Shown piece after piece: positions 46,155-56,756 of a DNA stretch of 64,000 bases. Within the stretch, counting starts at the first letter, position 1, and the number at the start of each line of letters is the position of its first letter. The stretch is from positions 7,068,001 to 7,132,000 of the forward strand of contig NC_079233.1 of the NCBI RefSeq assembly GCF_028502605.1, written 5' to 3'. The DNA comes from Trichoderma breve (lineage: Eukaryota > Ascomycota > Sordariomycetes > Hypocreales > Hypocreaceae). A program made the position numbers and the translations under genes. Under the pieces are notes generated by a model that made no database searches, was not told the DNA's origin, and saw only the letters and a list, made by a program, of their open reading frames with translations.

Positions 46155-47094
46155 TCAAATTTTCAGGTACTCGTCAAACCAAGATACAGCTTGCAAAAAA
46201 GCCTGCTCTTTGGCGAATCGCTGGGTCTGGACGCTCAGGTCGCATCGAACAGCAAAACCGTGCGTAACGCTGGAAAACAAGTTGATCTGATAAGGCTGCT
46301 TTGTCTTGATCAAGATCTCCTCCGACTTATGACGTTTTTCCATAGGAAAGACAGGGTCGATCTCCGCAGCTGCAATAGAAAGCGGTCCGGAGATAGCAGC
46401 AAGCTCATCCTCCTCTACAGAGGATGGATGAGCGATGTAACCACAGTCAATTGCACCTTCCTTCAGATTGCGAATGACGTACTGAGACTCTTATTAATCG
46501 TAATTCAAGTCCATGTGCAACAGAAGCAGCTTACCTTAGCACCAAAACAGTAGCCGACAGCGCCAAGTTTCTTGAACCCCATTTCTTTCAGAGCTTTGAT
46601 GCCGGCTAGAACTATGGGATCCACTGTTGCAGGGACGTGAGGATGTTGACCATCAGATCCTTTCTGAAACCAACTAGGGAAGTCGAAAGTTCCGGAATGA
46701 GCTTTGTCCAATGGCACTGCATCGCCGTCGAATGTGTCCAGGAGCAGACAAGCATATCCATTCGCAGCAAAGGAATCCGCGATAAGCTTGCTGTTCTGCC
46801 AGATCCCAATGACATCAGGCAAATATAACACAGCCACCTCCTTGTGGGATTTTACCTCAGCCGGGGTTGCTAGATATGCTTGAATATTTGCTTCGATGTT
46901 TATCAATTGACCAGTTGGTTCACCTCTTTCATTTGTATCAGTATTATGACAAAAGCAGATTGACTTCCTATGAGCCTTTCCCCTTCGCCTCTCAAAATAG
47001 GAGGTAGAGGTGTGAAAATTATAGTCAGGATTGGCAGAACTTACTCATGGCGAGAGCCAACGTTACAGCAACGACCTGGAGGGTTTGACGCCAT
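46155..47094 (-). CDS. Dienelactone hydrolase family protein
   Basis: An alpha/beta hydrolase of the dienelactone hydrolase family, 255 residues. Three exons fit: 47094-47045, 46925-46535 and 46481-46155. The nucleophile elbow is GYCFGA, with Cys as nucleophile, as in carboxymethylenebutenolidase. The acid is in AAAEIDPVFP and the histidine in SVTHGFAVR. The N-terminal PPGRCCNVGSRHEGEPTG segment is typical of fungal members. These enzymes open lactone rings in aromatic breakdown, and some fungal members have biosynthetic roles. The gene is divergent from a Zn2Cys6 regulator 676 bases away, a common arrangement for a pathway gene and its activator. Confidence 0.93.
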
Positions 47095-47770
47095 GGCGGT
47101 TTAGAAAAGAATTTGTGAGTTAATGGCTAGTTCAGTGTCGTTCCAAGTTCGACGACCAGAGTCCAAGTCAGAATCAGTCGATGATGGTTTCTTAGATTAA
47201 AGACGACATTGTTGCCGCGGGACTTATGTATTTCTCCTTATAGTGCTAAAAACCATTGAATAATTTTGTCGCCTGGTGATGCCCGAAAGGCACGCACCGT
47301 CTTACAGCGACTTGAACTTCGCGGAGTTAAGTTTGAGGCCATCGCGTAATCACTAAACAAATCAATTCCGAACTTGAGGTTAGACTCGGATCAGAAATCT
47401 AAATTCTCCGAGCTACCTTCTAGTCCCGAGGGGCAAAATGAACCAATTCGTTGGAGCCGGCCCTTAATGCCGGATTGACTGATCGCCCTGGATCGGAAAG
47501 AAGGTGGAGAAGTCTACTTAGCACACGGCCGTCTTGATCAGGGAGCCAGATTTTAGCCCAGTCCGGCACACGCCTCAGCGGCCGATGGCGCAACTCTCGG
47601 CACCGTCTCGCACAAAGTCCGTCAACAAGGCTATGTCTGTATGTCGGGTGGAGGATAAGAGCGGAAGCTGTACAGATGCTGGCGAGCTCGCATCTTGGGT
47701 GAGTCTACACACCTCAACAAACTTATGGAGTCAATGCGTGATCATTCGCAAGAACGAAAACGTTGCCTAG
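47095..47770. promoter_or_regulatory. Divergent promoter with CCGGC-N7-GCCGG palindrome
   Basis: The region between the dienelactone hydrolase (minus) and the Zn2Cys6 regulator (plus). At 47457-47473 there is a perfect inverted repeat, CCGGC-CCTTAAT-GCCGG. Zn2Cys6 dimers bind paired CGG/CCG triplets with fixed spacing, so this is a candidate operator for the adjacent regulator. Confidence 0.55.
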
Positions 47771-50364
47771 ATGAGTCAATGTGGGACTCAGAAAGACAGT
47801 GCCACGCAGAAAGCCTCGTCACGCAAACGAGAGGCTTGCGATGTTTGCCATTGGCGAAAGATCAAGTGCGACAAGTCTTTCCCTTGTGTGCAATGTTCGC
47901 AGTCGTTCTACGGTTTGTCAGCCTCGTTGCTGGTCAAGGCATGCACTCATGACAACGATTACAGATTGTCAATACTTTGGACGTAACCACCAGGCAAAGC
48001 GAACAGGATCACCTCCGCAGCAAAAGAATGACGCAAAACGAAGATGGCAGCATCAGGATTTTGCCAATCCCTCATTTTCAGCATCTCAACTGACCAATGT
48101 GTTCTCCGACACTCTGCGTAGCAGAAGCTCAAAGAGAAAAGGGCCATCCGGGGGCGAAAATCCAGTTGCAAAACACGCGAGAGCTTTTTATTTAGTCGAG
48201 CAAGGAGAAATTGAGTTCCAGGGCCGCTCTGCCGATAGAACGTTTCTTCGTGGCCTCAAAGAAGAGATTGGGGCTTGGCCGGGAGATGATACTCCTCGGA
48301 ACCTGCCTACAGCTTTTTCGGTACCAGGCCTGTTCATCACCGAAAGGGTATCGAGGTGTGGAGTTGCTCTACCACCTATTCACCGAGCGACAAAGCTTGT
48401 CCAAGAAGCGCTTGATGCACATATCTTACTCAACTTCGTACATCGGCCTTCTTTTGACCGCTTATTCCACTTGGTTTACTCTTTAGAGCCAAGTGAATAT
48501 AGTTCGAAGGAGAGGCAATTCTTACCACTTCTTTACGCTCTTCTCGCTTACGGGACGTTGTTCTCGCAACAGGTTGAAGACGCTGGCTATGGAGAGATTT
48601 TATCTGAGGCGTACTTCATCCAATTCCGCAAATGACTTGACCGACACTGAAGCCTTGAACAGATCACAATACTATGCGAAAAGCAAGCAGCTGCAGGATA
48701 TTGCTGAGTGCAAAAGTCTAATTTCCCTGCAGGCAATCGTCATCTTGAATCTTTTTCTTTTGTCCACGACCAGACTTTCAACATGCTACACTTACCTCAC
48801 GACATCAATGTCTATCGCTTTGCGGATGGGTTTGCATCAATCTCTCGATAAGAGTCAGGATGTAATTTCTCAAGAGATTGGTAAAAGACTTTTTTGGGTT
48901 TTAAGGTTTCTCATTAACGATGTAGCCGCTGGCATTGGCCTGCCAAATCTGCTCGACGGAAACGATATAGGGCAATTGCTACCGATGCAAGATCACGACA
49001 CTGATTCACCAGACAAGATAATGCTAGACCAGTTCAATGACCTTATTAGTCATGTGTCAGGTTTCAGCGCTTATCAGTCATTGCATTGGATATTTGATAA
49101 GGTCATAAGACAACTATACCCATCAAAGGCCTCGAGCGACTTCAAAATCTCTGACTCTACGAGTCAAACCGTAGCATTCAGCATAGTACGGGAGTTAGAA
49201 TCAGAGTTGGTGCAGTGGGCGAAGAAACTTCCCCTCCCTCTACGGCTTGGAGTAACTACTACAAGAAGTCCAGTACAAAGGTGAGTGATTTGATTGGTGT
49301 TTGATGTGGAATTCCTAACGACAACGATAGAGCCCATTATATGTTGTACCTGACGTATGCCCATACGCAACTATGTCTTTACCGACCATTCTTGCACTAC
49401 GTTTCATCACATGCGTTGCAGCCCGTATGCTCTGTGAGCAGCGCCTCCTCATGTGCCATTGCATGTATTGACGCCGCTCAGAATATTGTAGCACTATGCT
49501 TGGACATGTTTAAGCACGGCCTTCTTGCAGGGCCAAATTGGATTGCGATTCATATTCTCTTCAGCTCGATGTCATGCCTTTTGTACTCGATACTAATGTC
49601 CAGAGCCACATACCAAGCAGAGATGATCTTCAAAGATATATCTAAAAGCAGGAAAATACTGAATTTTCTTGCTAAAACTAGCTTTCATGCTCGGCGAGCG
49701 AAGATTACGTTCATGGTGAGATAAGTCAAGGTACGCATTTGCGTTTGATCCGTCTGACTAAATTGTGAAGGTCATGGTGTCCAATATCCCCAGCAACTTC
49801 GAAGCCATTCGAGACCAATTATTCGAGTTTGACGTCGAAACCTCCAATGACCTAAATCGTGATTCGCCAGACGACAGTGCTCGTCTCAGCGGAGAGTCTT
49901 ACACCGCTTCATTGGCCCAGAAAACCTTATCAGTCTCATCAAATTTTCTTTTCGATGAGCCTGCCCCCGGCATTGAGTCATCTACAGATAGAGGAAACGG
50001 TGGACAGGATATGCAGGACGGCTCAAGCCTTGCTCCGCAAACTCATCAGCGGAAACTGGTCGCATTGCACGCACCTTCAACTTTGCCAATTCCAGTAGTA
50101 CGATCGCCATCCGAGCACTCTCATCAAACTGGGAGTAAAACAACAGAAGAAGCTGAGACCTTGAGCAATACCCTTTTGGTCAGCTCAGAAAACGCGGAGA
50201 AGTTCTTGGAGGCTCGTTCACTGAGTTTGGAGCACGGACCCACGTTTGCAAACTGGTTGGAGCAGGCGGAGTTGGACAGCTCCAAAAGTCTAACGCTTTG
50301 TGATGGGTATTCGAACATGTCTCAAGACTGGGGCGATTCCCCCTGTATAGCATCTTACTTTTGA
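47771..50364 (+). CDS. Zn2Cys6 fungal transcription factor (with fungal-specific TF domain)
   Basis: A nuclear regulator of 794 residues. Five exons sum exactly: 47771-47912, 47965-48610, 48663-49280, 49331-49715, 49771-50364. The zinc cluster is C-x2-C-x6-C-x5-C-x2-C-x6-C, starting at CDVCHWRKIKC; the last Cys is supplied by exon 2, so the intron interrupts the cluster. A fungal-specific TF middle homology domain follows, with the TRLSTCYTYLTTSMSIALRM and GLHQSL block typical of the XlnR-like group. The C-terminal tail is Ser-rich. The 50-base intron after 48610 is needed to bypass an apparent stop and restores the family sequence. The target is probably the divergent dienelactone hydrolase locus (inferred). 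Confidence 0.9.
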
Positions 50365-51550
50365 AACACTTATTTACCGCCGAAGATAATTGACTTTCAT
50401 GTTGTCTATTGAAAGACACCTATCGCAGATTTGCTTTACAATCAGCTTGTTATTCATAGAGTTAGTGAAAGGTTGGGTCGCCCATGTGGAGCTCATCAAT
50501 CCTTCAACGCCGTCTACACCCATTGCTTTTGAGGTAATTGATAGATGCAGCCCTGGGTTTATACGTGTGTTCGTTACCGCTTTGTTCAGCTGTCCTGCTA
50601 CGTGGGCTTTGGGGTTGCATGGGTAAATACGGAGTATGTACTTCTGATCATGATTATAGGGAGTGGGTTTCTAACATTCATAATAATCACGTAACGCTTG
50701 GGTATATGGATATGTGGCTCTGAATGCTTGTGAGTTATGTACGCAAGATATCAATCTGTGACTCGCTGATATTGCTGCATAAATAGGTAATTCAAACTGC
50801 TGATTTGAGTCGATTGAACTTCTAGGGTAGCAGGTGTGTAACAGAATACTAAGGGACCTTAGGTAGCCCTGCAGTACCTATCTAAGTCGTAAAGATCACG
50901 TCGGCGATATATTATAAGCTGTAAAAGGTTGATTGTAGTAGATCGTAAATAAACTTAGAACCAATTGTGAATTGTGGCATCATACTATTAAAGTCAAGAG
51001 AAGTCAGCGCGCTTATCTACCTGTGTTACTCCTGCCGTCGCAATATAATTCTGTGGATATAATCAGTGAGGAACCCCAGATTATTACGGTCGCTATGACT
51101 ATTATTTCAGTTTCATGCGACCGGTCCAATTTCATGTCGTCCCGCTGTTGTAATGGGGGCTTTGATGCCGGATGGGGGTTGCTCTGGTGGCGGTAGTCTG
51201 TGAGTTGAAGTTGACTGCTTCCAACGCAGCGACACCTGGGGACATTCCACATACCTAAAAAAAAGACAGCGGCAATTAGCCCGACACTTGGGATTGATAT
51301 TTCCCGGGGAATCCCTGTAACCCACGGTCAGAGCTAGCGCTACCTACTGTGGGAGTTCAGGATTACCACCGTTACAGCACGATGTGCAGTTATTCATTCA
51401 TGTTCGGGTATTCGTCTTGAAAAGGCATAGCGTCAGAGCAAACCATTGGCTAGAGCATTAACTATAACACCATTGCCCTCTTATGTAGTCGCTCCCTCAT
51501 TCGTTCCTATCTTCACTATTTGCGCTGCCCTCATTCTCGACTAATAGCCG
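50365..51550. other. Intergenic region, no gene seen
   Basis: About 1.2 kb between two Zn2Cys6 genes. No coding signal is seen. It contains a copy of TACGGAGTA at 50628-50636 and the promoter of the following gene. Confidence 0.5.
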
Positions 51551-53634
51551 ATGGATAAAGCGACTTTAGGAAAGCCATATGCCCCTCGTCGCCGAACAGG
51601 ATGTCTAGAGTGTCGGAAACGTCACATACGATGTGATGAGATACAGCCAACATGGTAAGGGTATTCACTCACGACCTGCATTAACGTGTGCTGTGCCGAT
51701 TCTCACCGAAACGAAAGCTAACTAAGCTGGTATGAACAGTGGAAACTGTTCACGTTCAAGGGTACAGAGAGTTTGCAAGTATACTCCCACGATCCCTCTG
51801 CGTGACAGGAGGGCTGTGGACAAAGCATGCCAACCATGGGAACAGTTGGTGTTTATGACGATCACACATGCAGCCAAGCACTCAGATGCAACATTTCTTC
51901 AAGGAAAGATTGGTGTTATTATTCATGGAGCATTAGATCCCTTCCAATTTCTCGGCATAGAAATGCCATTTCAATCCAAAGAGCTTTTTCATTATTGTGA
52001 GTGGCAGAAATATTCAGTTGGAACTCATGCAAGCAACGGGATTTTCGACAGGGGAAGCATCTTTAGGAGCTAATATATTGGACTCGAAAGTTTGCCATAT
52101 AGACCACAGTATGAACTCTATATCACAAGATAAAACATCCCCCAGGTGCGAGCTTGTTTCTATTCTCAAGGTCTCTTGCTTAATTTAATTATAACAACGG
52201 GAAAGCTTTAACTCCATGATGAACGATCCTCACGCGCTACGCCTGACCCTTTTGATTGCCGCGCTGCATTTTGAGTGGACAACTGGGGGTATGCAATCTT
52301 TCGAATCCACCTTCCTCTTCCACAAAGTAAAACTGATCCACATGGTCAACAAGTGGATCACAGAACGACAGCCTGAACGCACGACTTGCATTATCAGCCA
52401 GATAGCCTCACTCTGCTTTATCGAGGTAAGTCCGGAGAGCCAGAACGGAGGAAAGTCTACAATGGAATCAACCAATTGCAAACATGCAAGCTTCCCACTT
52501 ATCCTTGCAGCTTTGTCTAGGTCACGTCTTTAGCGCAAAGGCCCACCTAGGCGGTATGTTGAACCTTTTGAAAGAACGGAAACGACACTGGCAGCGATTA
52601 CCAGAGCAAGATGAACCTCTATATGAAAGTTCGAAAGAAGAAGAGTTCAATCACCGATACTACTTATTGTAAGTCTTTACCGAAATCTATCTCCATCCTT
52701 AGCTGCCTTAGATGTACAAATCAACGCATCGCCACTAGGCGTGTACTCATGCTTAAGTAGATTACATTCTCTCTTCACCCGAAACATGAGTAGACTCCTT
52801 AATAGTATGCGCTGCGACGAAGTTTCACAAACTTATCACGCCGTGCATTCCGAGAAGCTTCTAGCCTTGGCAAGTCGGCTGGACCATGTGGAGAAGAATT
52901 GCGATCTCTCGCTCAAGCTTGATGCCCTATGCTTAATGCCATTCCTTTCACGATCCCCACATACAGGGACAATCTCGCCTTGGATTGATGGCACAGATAC
53001 GGTTCGTGACCTGCGAGACCTAACAGACAGTCTTGACATGATCCGATCGAAGCGAAGCTTCTCCGCATCAGAAAACGAGTTTGCCTCGGCATGTGCAAAT
53101 GGAGTTGCATCAAAGCTACACGTTCAATATATTGCTTCACATATCGCATCCATCTCGCCAAAGATGCGGAGACAAATGTCAACAGAGGCAGTAAAAGTAC
53201 TGAAGTCAACATGGTGTGGCTTGTACAGCGCCACTAGCTTATATCTACACTACGTACTAGGGTTTCGAAGTTGCTCAGAGGAGACGTTGGACGATTACGT
53301 TTTTCATATTTTGAGGGATGCTCTGATCCGCCATTTCGCGAAAGCGAAGGATTGCATGGGAGCGGATGGGTGTCTACTATTTTGGCAAATATTCCTCGGT
53401 GCAATTAGCGTGGAGATCAGATTCCGGCGATCTGCCTCCATGGGCTCAGAACTTCATACCCTCGATTCAGATATATTAGAGTTTTTCGACAAAGGTATTC
53501 GACGGTGGAGTCAAGCTTGTCATATCAGACAATGGGTTGATGCTAGAGCTACCCTTCAAAATATCGCGTGGCCAATCATATATGCCGAGGAACACATAGC
53601 AAAGGCGGTTTGGGAACGAGCTCATTTCTCATAG
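51551..53634 (+). CDS. Zn2Cys6 transcription factor (model uncertain in the middle)
   Basis: The ATG at 51551 opens exon 1 (to 51654), and exon 2 starts at 51740. Together they encode the zinc cluster C-x2-C-x6-C-x6-C-x2-C-x8-C (CLECRKRHIRC, then CGNC and a final VCKY). A middle region (52205-52668) matches the fungal C-terminal TF family, with NSMMNDPHALRLTLLIAALHF and FLFHKVKLIHMVNKWI. An intron to about 52483-52531 and one at 52669-52757 connect it to a long last exon ending at 53634. The stretch 52009-52204 does not splice cleanly in any model I tried: a very short intron of about 37 bases or a frameshift is needed. The gene may be slightly damaged or have unusual introns. Confidence 0.75.
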
Positions 53635-54007
53635 TTTCCGCTCGATGATCAATAAATGCCCCCCTGAAAACAATGTTTTGATTGGACTAGGTGATTATGA
53701 AGCTAATCAACCGCAGGAGGCAGACTTGCGTTGTCTTGTAGTTCGCCCAAGCAGCACCGCCTTTCTCCAGCGGTGGGCTGATTCTCGAAGTTCGCTTATT
53801 CGTCCAGAATAGGCTTAGCATTGCATCGACATGTGCGTCGGGCACTCCATTGCAAGGACGAGATCCAGCACTATGTGGATTCCGAAGTCTGGAGTCGTTA
53901 GTCAACAGTCTCGTAGCTACCGCTATATAAAAGATGCGCCGTCACGTCCAATTGTGAAAGTCAGACCTGAGCAGAACACTCCGTTCCTCTATCACTCAAC
54001 CGTCACC
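53635..54007. promoter_or_regulatory. Promoter of the SnoaL-like gene with TATA box
   Basis: About 370 bases without a gene. TATATAAAA at 53924-53932 lies about 80 bases before the ATG at 54008, and a CT-rich leader follows it, a good fungal core promoter. Confidence 0.55.
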
Positions 54008-54506
54008 ATGCCTTATCTCACGAAAGAGGAACTCGAAGCTATCTTCGCTAATCAACCGCTTGCGAACGGCGGACCTTTTTGGACCCGCGTAGCAGAGGAT
54101 GTCGATTGGACTATTATGGGTAGTGGCCCAGGCACTGGACATTTCACCAACCTGACCGAGCTTCGGGCCAACACAATTGAAAAGTTAATGAAAGCCCTTC
54201 AAGGCCCACTGGAATTGAAGATAGTGCATGTTTTCTTCGGGGGCGAGAATTACGAGTGGACGACAATGGAGCTAGAAGCTCGCGGTATTCGAAAATCGGG
54301 TGAGATCTTTTGTCTCTTCAACTTGATGGAGATGGCGGAGTCCCGCGACACACAGCTAACTCTTACTAGGCAAAGAGTACATGAACCGCTATGCTTTAGT
54401 AATCAAGTGGAATGACGAGGGTAAAGTGATTGCTGTTAGAGATTACCTTGACACTGCCCTGATTGCAGAGGTCTGGAAGGAAGCTGAAGAAATGGGCATA
54501 TGTTAG
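54008..54506 (+). CDS. SnoaL/NTF2-like small protein
   Basis: A 142-residue protein from exons 54008-54299 and 54370-54506 (intron 70 bases). It has the cone-shaped NTF2-like fold pattern of SnoaL-type proteins: an N-terminal helix (TKEELEAIFANQP), a DVDWTIMGSGPGTGHF strand region, the LTELRANTIEKLMKAL helix, and two final strands (YALVIKWNDEGKVIAVRDYLDTALI). Members act as ketoreductase-associated cyclases, isomerases or binding proteins in metabolite pathways and as unknown housekeeping proteins. A strong TATA box precedes it. It lies between a Zn2Cys6 factor and an MFS transporter. Confidence 0.8.
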
Positions 54507-54629
54507 TATAAAGATGGTGAGTTAGGTCTTCTGGAGATTGTATTTGTTATCAACATGCGAGAATTGGTAAAGCTGCAATAAAACGGTACAGCCTCCTATC
54601 TCCCAAGTATACTATCCGTGAAAATTGAG

Positions 54630-56329
54630 TCAGTATTGTGATTCAAAAAGTCCGGAACTCATGCTACGTTGCCTTATTCGGGCACCATAAAAGTAAAAGA
54701 GAAAAGGAACAGGTATCATCACAGCAGAGATAAAGCCGAAGATGCTGATCCCCCAACTAACACCCATTGCCTCCAACATTGGATTGCCGAATAAAGCGGA
54801 TGCAGCAGCGAAGATAGATCGCATGAAGGTCGTGATTGAGATTGCAGAAGCTGCATATTTCGGAAAAGTATCCATGAGGTAGTTGACGCAACCCTGGAAG
54901 ATGACTAGGAACCCGAAACCGAGTAAGACCAGCGCGAAGCAGGGGACAATCCAATGGACTGGGCTGGCTGCAGTCCAGCCAAAGAGAAAAATTCCAGCGC
55001 ATAAGAGGACAGAACCCGGTAACGTAGTGACCAGCCTTGCCTCTGGTACTGGTTTACCGTTGTTTGCCTTCATCCTCTTAACGTATCCGCGGCTATTGAG
55101 TATATTGGCGAGCCCCCCAATCACAATTCCCAGCATGAGCGCCAGGAACGGGAGTTCCGCGGGCACACGTGGCCAGCCACGATGGTCTCCAAAACTGACT
55201 GGGATTGCTGCTAGGCAAAGGTACGATAACTCGAAGACAAAGGAACCGTAAAAGGCCATTAGAAAGCAAGTGAGATTTCTCAGCAGCTGGAACGGTCGAA
55301 TGAGGTATTTCACGGCAATGCCATGCAAGTTCACTGGCCACTCCTCATGTTGTGCATGCAGTGCCCAATTCTTAGTCTCAAATCTCAGTCTCCGTGCCTT
55401 GCTAGTCAATATAGCTGGTGCATACGTCTCGTCTAATAACAGCATGACGAACATGCTCATCACGAGCATCCACACGCAGCAGAGCTTTCCCGCCATTACT
55501 CTGATTAGTATACGCATTAGTAGATTATATTGGCTTGCGCTTAACTCACATATTCTGTCCACCTCCACTTGTCGTGTAGCGCAGCTCCTACAACTGGCCC
55601 AAGCACCGGCCCGCTAGCCGTGCAAAATGAGTAAAACACGAGGGCTATCCCTCGCTGTTGTGGCGTCCATATATCACCGATCACACCCTATAGATCAGTC
55701 ACATACGTATTATCAGCATGGGTTATGGCAATAAATCCCACGGAAACAACTAGTGACTTACACCGCTATTGGTAACTGGTGCTGACCCAAACAAGCCCAT
55801 GAAAAAACGCATGATAATAAGCGTTTCGATATTGCTAGCTGTTGCGCAGCCGAGTGCAAATAGCCCTGATATGAAATATGGGATTGCCACGGTGTATTTT
55901 CTTCCGAATAATTCTGACAGAGGAGCCCAAACCATGGGCCCAACCGCAAATCTTTTCTGCATTAGCACTCGCATATCGATCGTCAAACTCCGTTGTAGTC
56001 TTACCCAACCATCATTAAACTAACAGTGAGCGTCACGACTGTTTCACTTTTCCCAAATTCTTTCTGGAGAGCTTTGGAAGTTGGAGAAATACTAAGAATA
56101 AAAGTGATTAATAGTGGCTTTGTATAAATGACTGCAGACAAGGGTATACATGCATGGCAGTGGCAAGAGTAGCACCCATTGTAGTAAATCCATACATTGC
56201 GGTAGTAATAATTTTCTTGTTCAGGGGCCAGTTCAGTGGCATATCCGGGTCGTCAAGGCCACTGAATCTAACAAGAGATCCATTCTCTTCGACTTGCGAG
56301 TCTTTCGCCAGCTCAGGTTTCTGGGTCAT
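54630..56329 (-). CDS. MFS transporter, DHA1 drug/polyamine antiporter type
   Basis: A multidrug/H+ antiporter of the DHA1 type with 12 predicted helices. The N-terminal motif DDPDMPLNWPLNKK is the usual sequence before helix 1. Loop 2-3 has WAPLSELFGRKYTV, helix 4 has RFFMGLFGSAPVTNSG, then GVIGDIWTPQQRGIA and the antiporter motif C region GPVLGPVVGAALHDKWRW. The long loop DETYAPAILTSKARRLR joins the two halves. At least four introns fit (near 56110, 55985, 55770 and 55500). It is divergent from the Zn2Cys6 gene at 56757, from which 427 bases separate it. It probably exports a metabolite or drug. Confidence 0.9.
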
Positions 56330-56756
56330 TGTGATGGTTCTGTGAGGGGCGAAAATCGAGTGAAGACAGGCACGGGAGATATTTTGAGATGAAACCAGTG
56401 GCTGTAATTTGACAATTTATATCGAATTTTCTTTGCGAAGTTGTTCTTGAAATCCACCTGAAGAGATCCTTTTCCCTTTTATTCAACCATCTTGTAAGTC
56501 GAGATGGGCTAGATAAACATGTGGAGGCAAATTGCCGAGTCCCGAGCCCGAGTCCCCGACAAACTGGAGAAGAATGTGGAGTCGATAGAGCTAATTATGA
56601 TTGGCCTAGCATTGATGAGACCAATAGTTTCTGCCAAGCAAAACCCGAGAATCGATCGGCATCGTCGGGATATATGAGTTTCTCCATGGCATTGTGTATT
56701 GCGCACATATGGGTTTTACAATTGACTTGTATCACCAAGGAAAAGGCAAAATTAAT
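56330..56756. promoter_or_regulatory. Divergent promoter between MFS transporter and Zn2Cys6 factor
   Basis: A 427-base region without its own coding signal, serving both genes. The close head-to-head arrangement suggests that the regulator controls the transporter. Confidence 0.5.

Noticed and set aside
48603..48665. Premature stop in the first Zn2Cys6 gene
   Set aside because: A 52-base intron (48611-48662) with a CTTGAC branch site removes the stop and restores the family sequence.
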